Assembly: GCA_963815505.1 (NCBI GenBank)
Contig: CAWFGU010000014.1
Coordinates: 62,001 to 126,000 of the forward strand
DNA length: 64,000 bases
Direction of reading: 5' to 3'
DNA from: CAXBBB01 sp963815505
GTDB taxonomy: Bacteria; Bacteroidota; Rhodothermia; Rhodothermales; BA12
Shown here: positions 25,941 through 36,845 of the stretch, piece after piece
How positions within the stretch are numbered: position 1 is the first letter of the stretch
Layout of the letters: each line of letters opens with the position of its first letter
Notes under the pieces: generated by a model
Databases searched by the model: none
What the model saw: the letters and a program-made list of their open reading frames with translations, nothing else
What the model was told of the DNA's origin: nothing
Made by a program: the position numbers and the translations under genes

Positions 25941-26428
25941 AGGCGGCGCACTTCTCCGATGACGCGCTCGACCTGATTCGTCTGCTCCACCAGACCGGCA
26001 CGCGCTACCTCATCGTCGGCGGCGAAGCGGTGATCTATCACGGTCACATTCGGCTCACGGGTGACATCGACTTCTTCTACGATCGATCGGCCGCGGGAGC
26101 CGAAGGGTTGTACGACGTGCTGCGCACCTTTTGGGGCGGCACGATTCCCGGCATCGCCTCGCCCGCAGAGTTGCGAGCGGACGATCTGGTCCTGCAGTTT
26201 GGCCGACCTCCGAACCGCATTGATCTGCTCAGTTCGGTGACGGGCCTCGACTTCGATGTTGCCTGGCAGAGTCGGCTCGTCGTCGCGTTGGAAGGCGAGG
26301 AGGGGGCGGCGGTTGTCAACTATGTTGGATTGGAGCAGTTGATCACGAACAAGCGGGCGACGGGGCGACCCCAAGACTTGGAAGACGTGCGCGTGCTTTC
26401 GTCGCTCAGAGGCGAGAGGGAGCGGTAG
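25937..26428 (+). CDS. Nucleotidyltransferase-fold protein (AbiEii/DUF6036-like)
   Basis: A 163-residue protein from GTG 25937. The nucleotidyltransferase motif is YLIVGGEAVIYHGHIRLTGD followed by IDFFYD: the glycine pair and D-x-D metal-binding acids at about residues 46-48. LLSSVTGLDFDVAW and VVNYVGLEQLITNKRATGRP follow, with the late 'K-x-x-RpqDl.D...L' helix typical of AbiEii/DUF6036 proteins. These act as toxins or antitoxins in AbiE-like and MNT/HEPN systems by nucleotidylating tRNA or partner proteins. Together with the 60-residue protein it forms a likely two-gene module next to a VapBC pair. Confidence 0.75.
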   Translation: MKAAHFSDDALDLIRLLHQTGTRYLIVGGEAVIYHGHIRLTGDIDFFYDRSAAGAEGLYDVLRTFWGGTIPGIASPAELRADDLVLQFGRPPNRIDLLSSVTGLDFDVAWQSRLVVALEGEEGAAVVNYVGLEQLITNKRATGRPQDLEDVRVLSSLRGERER

Positions 26429-26437
26429 AAACACGCG

Positions 26438-26854
26438 TCAGCCATCTTCCGAACCGAGCGCGGGCGTCAGGTCGCTACGCGCGAAGTCGTCGCCGACGAA
26501 AAGTAGTGGCAAGCCGCGCTCGTGAGCCAGCGCGTAGGAGAAACAGTCGCCGAAGTTGAGTTGTGCCGGATGACCTTGCCCTTTCCCAAAGCGCGCGTAA
26601 GCGTCGGCGGCGAGGTTGGCCTGTGCCTCAGTGACGGGGACGATGGTGATGCCCAGCGAGCGGAGAAACGTTGGGACTTCTTCGAACTCCACGCGCGATA
26701 TCCGGCGCAGGCACACGATGCGCAGCTCGAGCAGTGCGCCCGCTGACAATACGCCGTTCGCGTGGGTGGCGAGGTACTCTCGGATGGCCGTCGCTTTCGG
26801 CTCCTCGAGCAGCAGAGCTACGATCGCCGATATATCGACCACGAAGCCGCTCAC
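26438..26854 (-). CDS. PIN-domain ribonuclease toxin, VapC family
   Basis: A 138-residue PIN protein starting at GTG 26854 (SGFVVDISAIVALLLEEP). Catalytic acids are visible: Asp in VVDIS, Glu in LLEEP, Asp in NFGDCFSYALA and Asp in LLFVGDDF, the standard four-acid set for Mg2+-dependent RNA cleavage. Target is likely tRNA or rRNA, but not deducible. The GTG overlaps the stop of the VapB-like gene (GTGA), the usual antitoxin-then-toxin order. It converges on the nucleotidyltransferase gene with only 9 bp between stops. Confidence 0.88.
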   Translation of the reverse strand: MSGFVVDISAIVALLLEEPKATAIREYLATHANGVLSAGALLELRIVCLRRISRVEFEEVPTFLRSLGITIVPVTEAQANLAADAYARFGKGQGHPAQLNFGDCFSYALAHERGLPLLFVGDDFARSDLTPALGSEDG

Positions 26855-27078
26855 GAAGGTAGCCCCCACTCGTCATAACCTATTGCCTCCTCGTTCGTCA
26901 TGGTAGGCATCTCGCGAGCGCGATCGGCCACGCGCAGTTGCGCCTCTCTAATACTGGCTCGGATCGCGTCGCTCCGCTCCGGCCCAGTATGTGATTCGTC
27001 CGACTCCAGCTGCATCAGCCGTTGCCGGAGCGCTTGCTCGGCCGCCTGCTCGGGCGATTGACCGGTGATATCGGCCAA
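26851..27078 (-). CDS. VapB-like antitoxin (start uncertain)
   Basis: A 75-residue reading from TTG 27078: ADITGQSPEQAAEQALRQRL resembles the VapB/Rv0623-type ribbon-helix-helix segment 'aLA.ltG.s.teAv..ALrerL', and the C-terminus MTNEEAIGYDEWGLPS is the usual VapC-binding tail. The family motif actually continues upstream of 27078 (IDTPRNRALAQRLADITG), but I find no ATG or GTG in frame there before about 27130. Either a non-canonical start or another small sequence error hides the N-terminus. It sits directly before vapC. Confidence 0.7.
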   Translation of the reverse strand: MADITGQSPEQAAEQALRQRLMQLESDESHTGPERSDAIRASIREAQLRVADRAREMPTMTNEEAIGYDEWGLPS

Positions 27079-27245
27079 GCGTTGGGCGAGGGCGCGGTTG
27101 CGGGGCGTGTCGATGAGCGGGGATATGAGCGTCGAGCGTTTCGAGCGATTACGAAGGCTGTATGAGCGCCGTTCCGGTGCGCGCTCGTTACAGAAGCGGC
27201 GTGGGAGTGCGGTACTTTGGGCGCTGCTCTCCCTACCTCCACCTC

Positions 27246-29426
27246 ATGGCCGACGCAACCGCCGCGCCCTCCGCTGGGCGATTCGGCACCTTCAAAGGCG
27301 TCTTCACGCCCAACGTGCTCACCATCCTGGGCATCATCCTGTTCTTGCGGACGGGCTGGGTCGTCGGGCAGGCCGGACTGTGGGGCGCACTGATCATCAT
27401 CGCGCTGGCCAACGCGATCTCGTTCATGACCGGCCTGTCGCTCTCGGCCATCGCGACGAGCATGGACGTGAAAGCGGGCGGCAACTACTACCTGATCTCG
27501 CGCTCGCTGGGGCTGGAGATCGGCGGGGCGATTGGCATTCCGCTCTACCTGTCGCAGGCGATATCGGTCGCGTTCTACATCATCGGGTTCACCGAGGCAA
27601 TGTCGGCGGTCCTGACCGGGCTGGATCCGCGCCTGATCTCGTCGGCCGTCGCGCTGCTGTTCGTCGTGATCGCGTGGGTGGGGGCGGACTTTGCGCTCAA
27701 GATTCAGTATGGCATTCTGGCGATTCTGGTCGCCGCGCTGATCTCGTTCTTTACCGGAGGCTGGGGCGATTTCGTCTCGCCTAACCTGGCCGCGAGTTAC
27801 ACTGAGGGCGTCTCGTTCTGGGTCGTGTTCGCGGTCTTCTTTCCGGCCGTGACGGGCATCGAAGTGGGCATCAGCCTGTCGGGCGACCTGAAGGACCCGA
27901 GCAAGAGCATCCCCTACGGCACGATCGCGTCGATCCTGATAACCGCCGTCGTCTACATCGGCGCGGCCGTCTGGTTTGCGTTTCGGGCGACGGCCGAGGA
28001 GCTGATCACCAACACGGGCATCATGTCCGACATCTCGAGCATCCCGATCCTGATCCTGGCAGGCGTGGCGGCGTCGACGCTCTCGTCAGCGCTGGGCAGC
28101 GTGCTGGCGGCTCCGCGGACGCTCCAGGCGATTGCCGGAGATAGGGTGGTGCCGCGCTGGATGGCGTCGCAGATGGGCAGCGCGACCGAGCCGCGCATGG
28201 CGGTCCTGCTGACGGGAACGGTCGCCCTCGTCGTGATCTGGATGGGCGATCTGGACGTGGTCGCGCCGATCATCACGATGTTCTTCCTCAACACGTACGG
28301 CATGGTCAACTTGGTGGCGGCCATCGAGAAGGCCGTCGGCAACCCGAGCTTCCGGCCGCGTTTCAAGGTGCCGCTGGCCGTCTCGCTGCTCGGAGCGCTG
28401 GGCTGCTACGGGGCGATGTTCTTGATCAACGTGCCCGCTACGATCGCGGCCATCGTGGTGTCGTACGGCATCTTTTTCTTCTTGCGCAAGCGCGGCATGG
28501 TGCGCGCCTGGGGCGACGTGCGCAGCGGCATCTGGACGAGCCTGGCGCGCTTTGCCCTGCTGCGTTTGGAAACCGGATCGGCCGAGGGGCGCAACTGGCG
28601 GCCCAACCTGCTCGTGTTCACCGGCCAGCCGCACAACCGCGAGCGCCTAGTCGCTCTGGCAAAATGGCTGAGCCTGGGGCGCGGCATCGTGTCGTTCGTC
28701 CAACTCATCACGGGCGCATCGGACGACGCCGACAAGGTCAAGCTGCGCCGGATGTCCGAGAAGCGCATCAAGGGCTTTATCCAGGAGCGTGGTATGAACG
28801 CGTTTGCCGAGACGAGCGTCGTCAAGGACTTCGCCGACGGCGCAGTCTCGGTCGCCCAGTCGCACGGCATCGGCGCGCTCGAGTCCAACACGGTCCTGAT
28901 GGGATGGAGCGCCGCGCCCCAGGGCCGCGTCAAACTGCTGGGCGTGCTGCGCGAGATGGCCCAACTCCAAAAGTCGACGCTCTTCCTCAACGTCGACGAC
29001 GCCAAGGGCTTCGGCAACCAGCGCGTCGTCAACGTGTGGTGGGGCGGCAGAGGCGGCAACGGCGACCTGATGCTGCTGCTCGGCTACCTCGTCAGCCGAA
29101 GCCGCGAGTGGGACAACGCCGAGTTGCGCCTGACACGCGTCGTCGACAGCCTCGAGGGCGAAGAGCAGATCCGCGCGCACATGGCCGAACTGCTCGAAGA
29201 AGTCCGCGTCGAGGCGCGCGTCGAACTCGTCGTCAAGCGCAAGGACCAGTCGATCACCGACCTGTTCGCCGCCCACAGCCGCGACGTGGACCTGACGGTT
29301 CTGGGCATGCAGGTGCCCAAGGAAGATCAGATCGAAGCGTATGGCGAGCGCCTGGAGTCGTTCTCACTGGCCGTCGGCACGGTCCTGCTCGTCCACAACG
29401 CGAGCTACGAGGAAGAGGTGATGTGA
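27246..29426 (+). CDS. SLC12-like (cation-chloride cotransporter-type) APC superfamily transporter
   Basis: A 726-residue protein. The N-terminal half has about 12 helices. FGTFKGVFTPNVLTILGIIL followed by FLRTGWVVGQAGL mirrors the first helix of animal Na-K-Cl and K-Cl cotransporters ('...N.wGvmlFlR..wivgqaG'). AGGNYYLISRSLGLEIGGAI and ALSSALGSVLAAPRTLQAIA (the CCC-like 'SA.ASalGAPR.lqAia.D') are also present. The cytoplasmic C-terminal half (about residues 450-726) resembles the CCC C-terminal regulatory domain (NWRPNLLVFTGQPHNRERLV; ADLTVLGM-like). It is a probable alkali-cation/chloride symporter. Bacterial members of this type are scarce in the literature. Start chosen at ATG 27246. Confidence 0.8.
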   Translation: MADATAAPSAGRFGTFKGVFTPNVLTILGIILFLRTGWVVGQAGLWGALIIIALANAISFMTGLSLSAIATSMDVKAGGNYYLISRSLGLEIGGAIGIPLYLSQAISVAFYIIGFTEAMSAVLTGLDPRLISSAVALLFVVIAWVGADFALKIQYGILAILVAALISFFTGGWGDFVSPNLAASYTEGVSFWVVFAVFFPAVTGIEVGISLSGDLKDPSKSIPYGTIASILITAVVYIGAAVWFAFRATAEELITNTGIMSDISSIPILILAGVAASTLSSALGSVLAAPRTLQAIAGDRVVPRWMASQMGSATEPRMAVLLTGTVALVVIWMGDLDVVAPIITMFFLNTYGMVNLVAAIEKAVGNPSFRPRFKVPLAVSLLGALGCYGAMFLINVPATIAAIVVSYGIFFFLRKRGMVRAWGDVRSGIWTSLARFALLRLETGSAEGRNWRPNLLVFTGQPHNRERLVALAKWLSLGRGIVSFVQLITGASDDADKVKLRRMSEKRIKGFIQERGMNAFAETSVVKDFADGAVSVAQSHGIGALESNTVLMGWSAAPQGRVKLLGVLREMAQLQKSTLFLNVDDAKGFGNQRVVNVWWGGRGGNGDLMLLLGYLVSRSREWDNAELRLTRVVDSLEGEEQIRAHMAELLEEVRVEARVELVVKRKDQSITDLFAAHSRDVDLTVLGMQVPKEDQIEAYGERLESFSLAVGTVLLVHNASYEEEVM

Positions 29427-29453
29427 GCCGAGCCGGTGGGGCTCAAAGCGCAA

Positions 29454-29486
29454 AAGCCTGTCAGGCCATGGAGACCTGACAGGCTT
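29454..29486 (-). terminator. Rho-independent terminator (bidirectional stem)
   Basis: A perfect 12 bp stem (aagcctgtcagg / cctgacaggctt) with a 9 nt loop. Read on the minus strand it is followed by TTTTG, so it terminates the T9SS remnant gene. It can also stop transcription of the SLC12-like gene ending at 29426 on the plus strand. Confidence 0.85.
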
Positions 29487-29507
29487 GACCTACCGAAGCA
29501 GTCGGTA

Positions 29508-30319
29508 TCAGCGCGCCACGACGAGCGCACTGCGTCATCCGCGTCCGCTCGCCCGCCACGCGCACGAAGTAGACGCCCGACGCCAGCCCGCCCGGAATCG
29601 CCCACTCGGCCTGCCCGCTCGACCTCTCCGCTGTGCAGGCGCGCCGCTTCGCGACCGAGCGCGTCGTAGAGCGAGACCGTCACGTGCTCGCGCTGCGCCA
29701 GGCTCAGGCGCACCTCGCCCCGCGCCACGACCAGAGCGGCGCCTCGTCGCGGTGACGGTGAGTTCGACGACGGGCGAAAGCTCGGTCGCCCGTCGAGGTC
29801 GCGCTGCTCCAGGCGGAAGCGGTGAGTGCCTGGCGCGAGGTCGGCCGTGCGAAAGGTGTAGTGCTGCGCTTCGAGCGTTGTGCCCGCTCCGGCAACGAAG
29901 GCGAGCGAGGCCCAACCGTTTCCGGCGTCGTGCTGCACGCCGAAGCCGCTGTTGTTGGTTTCGCTGGCCGTCGACCAGTCGAGTGCGGCTGATGCACCAT
30001 TGAGCGAAGCAGTGAGTGAAGTCAGTTCGACTGGTAGCGCGCCCCCGCCTATGTCGGCGGTGCCAGCCGATAGCGGGCGTCTCGTCGTCTCCGATGGTGG
30101 TCCGTGTTGCCATAGCCCAAACGGCCATTACCGCCGAAGCTCCAGCAGGTGACGGCACCTGTAATCTAGGATCGCGCACGTGTGTTCATCGCCCGTGACG
30201 ATCTGAGACGAGGCGGTAGATACTGTCAGGGGGTGCAGCGCTAGCAGCAGCAGCAGCAGCGCGCCGGTCGAAGCGGAAGAGAGCCGCGAATCGTCTAAGA
30301 GAGATTCGAAGGTTCGCAT
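29508..30319 (-). pseudogene. Remnant of a T9SS-secreted RCC1-type protein
   Basis: Joining frames on the minus strand gives: a signal peptide (MRTFESLL..., Leu-rich with a CAG/CTG run), one RCC1-like repeat (IVTGDEHTCAI, GAVTCWSFGGNGRLGYGNTD), a PVELTSLTASLNGASAALDW fibronectin-like block, then a T9SS C-terminal domain (RLSLAQREHVTVSLYDALGR, GGLASGVYFVRVAGERTRMT) ending SALVVAR* at 29508. At least seven frame changes are needed in 812 bp, mostly single extra bases. Intact RCC1-type cargoes have several repeats; here only one remains, so an internal deletion is likely in addition. A terminator follows at 29454-29486. Confidence 0.75.
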
Positions 30320-30523
30320 TGGTTTGTAGGATGTGAGTGCTCCACCATGCTACAAGTCGGCTCGCAGTCTGCGCACCTACGAGATCGCGTAGTTCTGCGC
30401 CTGCCACCGTGTCAGCCCTCCGCGCGCCGGAACGCTTTTGGATCGTCGGCGGGCGTGCGCTTCGCAGGCTGTCGAACGAGCAGCTAAGCAGAGCGCCTTT
30501 CCCATCGACTCTCTCTTTCCGAT

Positions 30524-33191
<2,668 letters not shown>

Positions 33192-33267
33192 CATCGGTGT
33201 GTGGATTCGTTTCGTTGGTGGTCCCCACGATTGGGATTGACGGGGGGTGATGGCGACGATTGGGGTG

Positions 33268-33296
33268 GTAGGGGCGGATCCGGGATCCGCCCCTAC
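33268..33296. repeat. REP-like palindrome beside RAYT gene
   Basis: A 14 bp perfect inverted repeat (gtaggggcggatcc / ggatccgcccctac) with a single-base centre, 110 bp downstream of the RAYT stop codon. The core is close to the palindrome at 7450-7469. RAYT transposases act on such REP hairpins, so this is a plausible cognate site. Confidence 0.7.
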
Positions 33297-33300
33297 GGGT

Positions 33301-33374
33301 CCACCGCCGTGCCGAACGCACCACCGCCGTGCCGAACGCACCACCGCCGTGCCGAACGCACCACCGCCGTGCCG
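33301..33374. repeat. 20 bp tandem repeat, 3.7 copies
   Basis: The unit ccaccgccgtgccgaacgca occurs at 33301-33320, 33321-33340 and 33341-33360 with no differences, then 14 bp of a fourth copy. It lies between the REP-like palindrome and the RAYT gene. No spacers, so it is not a CRISPR array; the copies' identity suggests recent slippage or expansion. Confidence 0.9.
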
Positions 33375-33406
33375 CCCGGCGCGTGTTCACGTGGCCCGTC
33401 GCATGG

Positions 33407-33892
33407 TCATCCACCCGTCCATCGGGCCGGATTGTCGTGGATGTATCGGCGGACGTATTCCAATTCGCGGCGGGTGCGCACCACCCGTTCGTGGTAACTG
33501 CGCTGCCAAACCGGCTTGGTGCCCACGATGCCCGAGAGGCGCAGGTGTTTGGTCACGGCTCCCTTGAACTGCTGTACCACCGTTCCCAACCCGATGACGC
33601 CTGGGCGGGTCAGCACGACGAGGCCGTGTACGTGGTCGGGCATGACGACGAACGCGTCGAGCCGTACGAAAGGCCACACGTGGGGAGCCCGGTGCCATAC
33701 CTCGACGACGACGGTTCCTGCGGATGACTGGTGCATCCGGCCGTTCCGCACAGAGCCGAGCAGAGGTACCCGTTCGGCTGTGCAGACGGTGACGAAGTAG
33801 ACGCCCGCAGCCGAATAGTCGTGCGTAGCCAACCGTACCGACCGGCGGCCTCCCGAACGGCTGAGACCGTCGACGGAGCCGTGCGTCTTCAT
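33407..33892 (-). mobile_element. REP-associated tyrosine transposase (RAYT, IS200-like)
   Basis: A 161-residue Y1 transposase. YFVTVCTAERVPLLGSV starts the fold, LDAFVVMPDHVHGLVVL holds the HUH metal motif (His-Val-His), KPVWQRSYHERVVRTRRELE and YVRRYIHDNPARW hold the catalytic Tyr helix and the RAYT end motif ('yIh.NPv.W'). RAYTs are single-copy, vertically inherited relatives of IS200/IS605 transposases that nick and join REP hairpins; a REP-like palindrome is nearby. No terminal inverted repeats are expected. The frame is intact and abuts the 216-residue gene upstream by only 2 bp. Confidence 0.88.
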
Positions 33893-33894
33893 CG

Positions 33895-34545
33895 CTACGA
33901 CCGCTCCAGCAGGCCCAGCTTCTCGCGCAGTTGCGGCGTCTCCTCGGTGGCGATCTTGGCGACGGTCACGAAGTCGGAGAAGTAGCCCCGCAATTCGGCC
34001 GCGGCAGCGTCTCGGGTGCGCGTCGCCATCTGGGCCTCGCCGGTTTCCTTGGCCTGGGCGGCGAGGGCTGCATCCAATGCGGCGATCTGATCCTGGGCGC
34101 CCGAGACGGCTGCTGCGTCGACCGTGAAGGCGGATAGGGCCGTCTGGATGTCGGGCGTGCTCGCAATCGTGGCGTAGAACGTGCGTGACTGGCGCAGCAG
34201 GCCCGACGTGTCGCGTGCGCGCTCGCCGGACAGTCGGAGTTTGAGATAGGCAGGCGTACCCGGCTTGAACGCGACGCGGCTCAGCTTGACGTGGCGCATG
34301 TAGGCCGAGCGCAGGGCGGCTTCGGTTTGCTGTGCCGTCTGGGTCGCGCTGTACTGCTCGGCGTACTCGCCCTGCTGACGGGCGGCCTCGGTTTCCGCCG
34401 TGTCGAGTAGCGACAGGCCCGCGTCGATGCGTTCCGAGTCGTAGCCGAACGGGGCCAGCGCGGCCTGAACGTCGGCTTCGGTTTTGGCGTTGGTGAGGGC
34501 GGTGCGGATGCGCGAGAGGAAGGCGCTGAGGGTTTCGTTGGGCAT
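33895..34545 (-). CDS. Hypothetical helical protein (216 aa)
   Basis: A 216-residue, Ala-rich, almost entirely helical protein with no signal peptide or membrane segment. MPNETLSAFLSRIRTALTNA opens it; AALAPFGYDSERIDAGLSLL (about 44-63) reads like a small helical bundle element, and QDQIAALDAALAAQAKETGE is likely coiled coil. It has the look of an intact conserved gene (good codon use, regular frame), but I do not recognise the family. It lies immediately upstream of the RAYT gene on the same strand; co-transcription is possible, functional connection unproven. Confidence 0.6.
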   Translation of the reverse strand: MPNETLSAFLSRIRTALTNAKTEADVQAALAPFGYDSERIDAGLSLLDTAETEAARQQGEYAEQYSATQTAQQTEAALRSAYMRHVKLSRVAFKPGTPAYLKLRLSGERARDTSGLLRQSRTFYATIASTPDIQTALSAFTVDAAAVSGAQDQIAALDAALAAQAKETGEAQMATRTRDAAAAELRGYFSDFVTVAKIATEETPQLREKLGLLERS

Positions 34546-34588
34546 CGATGCGGAGGTAAAGGGAGAGGACGCCCTTTTAGACCCCGTG

Positions 34589-34927
34589 AGAGCGGCTACA
34601 TAACCTCCGTGTCAGAATAAATCGGGTGTGCGGCTGAGAGAAATGACCATGTGGCTCATAGCAGCCGCCATGTAGCACAGTAAAACGGCTGTGCGGCACA
34701 AAAGAATGGCTGTGCGGCGCGATAACATGACCGTGCGTCTGAATAAAATGACCGTGCGGCACGTCCCGACGGCTATGCGGAGCCTCATGCCCCTGGGAAT
34801 GTGCCGCATGACGATGCAGGTGGGAAGCACAGTCGCTTAGGTGTCCCTCATGACAAGGCAAACGAGACGCACCGTCCCAGGAATGCGCCTCACGATGCTG
34901 AAAACGGGGCGCATGGCTGTTGAAAGG
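34589..34927. repeat. Degenerate 21-nt tandem array (about 16 units)
   Basis: The plus strand is organised in 21-nt units, most ending in a 'gaccgtg/ggctgtg'-like tail and starting with 'cggc': unit starts at 34631, 34652, 34673, 34694, 34715, 34736, 34757 and 34778, one unit of 24 nt, then 34802 to 34907 in steps of 21. Units differ at about a third of positions. AT content is higher than in the flanks. Because 21 is divisible by three, every frame shows a seven-residue periodicity (minus strand: PHGHF, THGHV, PHSHS, PHSRF...), but no frame has a start codon, ribosome binding site or family match. No gene is called here. Confidence 0.8.
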
Positions 34928-35187
34928 CACTGTCCTCTTCCTGCCTTCGCAGCTACGGCTACCCCGTTCCCCGTCCCCCTTCTTGGGAAGCAGGGCTGTT
35001 AACTTCTGAAAATCCCCTCCTTGGACAAGAAGGGGTGCCGAAGACACTCGTGTCGGAGGCGGGGTGGTTTGAGAGGCAGGTAAAAGAGCCAAAATCGGGC
35101 TTTGGAGCCGTCGACCCCTCCGCCCTTCGGGCACCTCCACCGTCGCCGTCGCCGTCGCCACATCACGCCCGCCTGTACGTCTCGCCG
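34928..35187. other. Non-coding stretch with an imperfect hairpin repeat
   Basis: The remainder of the 642 bp gene-free gap between the 216-residue gene and the DUF5009-like gene. An imperfect hairpin lies at 35014-35035 (cccctcctt, loop ggac, aagaagggg; one mismatch), followed by ggtgccgaagacactcgtgtcggaggcggggtgg. This resembles dispersed 'cccctccttgga' repeats seen in Bacteroidota-like genomes. Apart from this I see a run of ccgtcgccgtcgccgtcgcc (35141-35160) and nothing coding. Confidence 0.5.
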
Positions 35188-36616
35188 TCACGTCCGCCAG
35201 AACAGGCCGCGCGCGTCGCCGCACCACGCCATCAGGGCCACGACGAGTGTCCATCCCAGCCCGATCAGCGCGCCGGTCCACGGCGACGGATTCCAGGCGT
35301 CGATCAGGCTCGCGATTCCGGTCAGTCCGATGATCGGCACGACGAAGTTTGCCAGGCCAGCGTAAGCGATCATCGGGTTGGCGCCGCTCGCCGCGATCAG
35401 CCGCATCCGCACGCCGAAGCGGTCGACGAGGGCGTGGAGCGCGGCCAGCAGCAGGAACGCGAGTCCGCTCGTGACGAAGTAGTAGGAGAACGTCGACCAG
35501 TCCTTCTTGATGCCGCCCTCGTACGGCTCGATCAGCAGGCCGACGAGCAGCCAGAAGCCGCCCCATCCCCACAGCGTCCGCAGCAGCGTCGTGGAGGGCG
35601 AACGCGTCGTGTCGGCTCGAAGCGCGGACCAGCCCGCCGACCACATCGCCGCGCTCAGTGCGATGAGTTGCCACAACTCCCAGCGGTCGAGCAAGCCGAT
35701 GCAGACGACGGCTTGAATCACGATTCCGTTGGCGATCAGTCCCCATGCCGAACCGCGATTCAGGACGGTAGGGCCCGAAGCGCCCGAGTGCATCCACCGC
35801 AGCAGCGCCTCGCCCGCCACCATTCCGGGGACGACGAGGAAGAGATACTTGAGGTAGTAGAGCGAGAACAGTCCGCCCAGCAGACGCGCGTCGTGCAGGT
35901 CGGCCAGCGGTCCCGGCTCACGCGCGCCCAGGATGAACGCTGCCAGCAGGACCAGTGCGCCCCATCGCCACGCCGGGCGATTGCGTGTGAGCAGGTAGAG
36001 CGGTCCGCCGACCAGCACCATCACGGCTAGCAGCACGAGGATGATGTCGAACGTGCCGAGCGATGGGCGAGACGGATCGGCATATGGCCACAGCAGCACC
36101 GAGCAGCGCCATGCCGCCCCAGCCGATGACGCGGAGCGTGGGGAGCATCCACGACGGCCACACTTTGGGCACGCGCAAGAACATCGCCCAGAGCAGCGCG
36201 AAGCCCGCCAGCGCGGCGAGGTACTTCGCCGTCGCCGACTCGCCGCCCAAGATGCCGGGTCGGATGTGGTGGAGCACGATGGCGAAGGCAAACAGTCGCA
36301 GCGCACGCAGCGTGTTTTGGATCAGCAAGTCGCGGACCGTAGCGCCTTGGGTCAGCCGTTTCTCGATAGCCAATGGAAGAGCGGCGCCCAAGGCGAAGAG
36401 GAAGAACGGAAAGACCAGGTCGACCCACGTCAGGCCGGGCAGCTCCGGATTGTGCGCGTGCAGCGGGGGCGGCAACTGAGCGTGGTACATCCAGTCGGGC
36501 AGGACCCCGTACGGAATCGCGCCCGACAGCACCATCAGCAGGATCGCGACGCCGCGCAGCAGGTCGAGTGCGTCGGCGCGCGGCGCGTTTAGCGGTCGAG
36601 GAGAGGCAGCGAGCAT
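35188..36616 (-). CDS. DUF5009/heparan-alpha-glucosaminide acetyltransferase-like membrane protein, frameshifted
   Basis: About 475 residues when one extra base is removed (about 36097-36103). ADALDLLRGVAILLMVLSGA at residues 14-33 is the typical first helix of YeiB/HGSNAT-type acyltransferases; TWVDLVFPFFLFALGAALPL is the second, with the 'vd..fP.flf..G' motif. The second frame continues with a series of helices to AASGANPMIAYAGLANFVVP and the end at 35188. About 11 membrane helices. The family transfers acetyl groups across a membrane to amino sugars; in this phylum it may act on peptidoglycan or glycan sugars. The start at ATG 36616 puts the DLLRG motif at the usual position. Confidence 0.8.
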
Positions 36617-36845
36617 CGTGGGGGCGAGTGGGGAGGGAAGCGCCGGTGGGTGAAAGCTGGAACGAGTATTCTTTTCGCTATCCAAAGTGGGCAATGACGA
36701 GGCGATGAGCGCAGAAAACGCAGCCCTGCGCTTCCGCAGGCTCCTTTTGCGGTGGGGGAGAGTGGGGGACGTCGACAAATCGAAAGTACGCGCAATCTCA
36801 GTCCGACTGACGTCCCGATCTTGCAGCCCGCCAACCGCGTCTTCC

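Noticed and set aside
33301..33374. Possible CRISPR array
   Set aside because: The repeats are contiguous with no spacers, only 20 bp long, and no cas genes are present.
34577..35797. A 406-codon minus-strand open frame with a His-rich C-terminal region
   Set aside because: Its first two thirds are the antisense-type shadow of the DUF5009-like gene in another frame, with Arg-rich unstructured sequence. The His-rich part is only the 21-nt array read in one frame, with no start of its own.
35035..36030. A 331-codon plus-strand open frame
   Set aside because: It lies opposite the well-supported membrane protein gene, is Arg/Gln/His-rich and shows no family motif, as expected for a shadow frame in GC-rich DNA.
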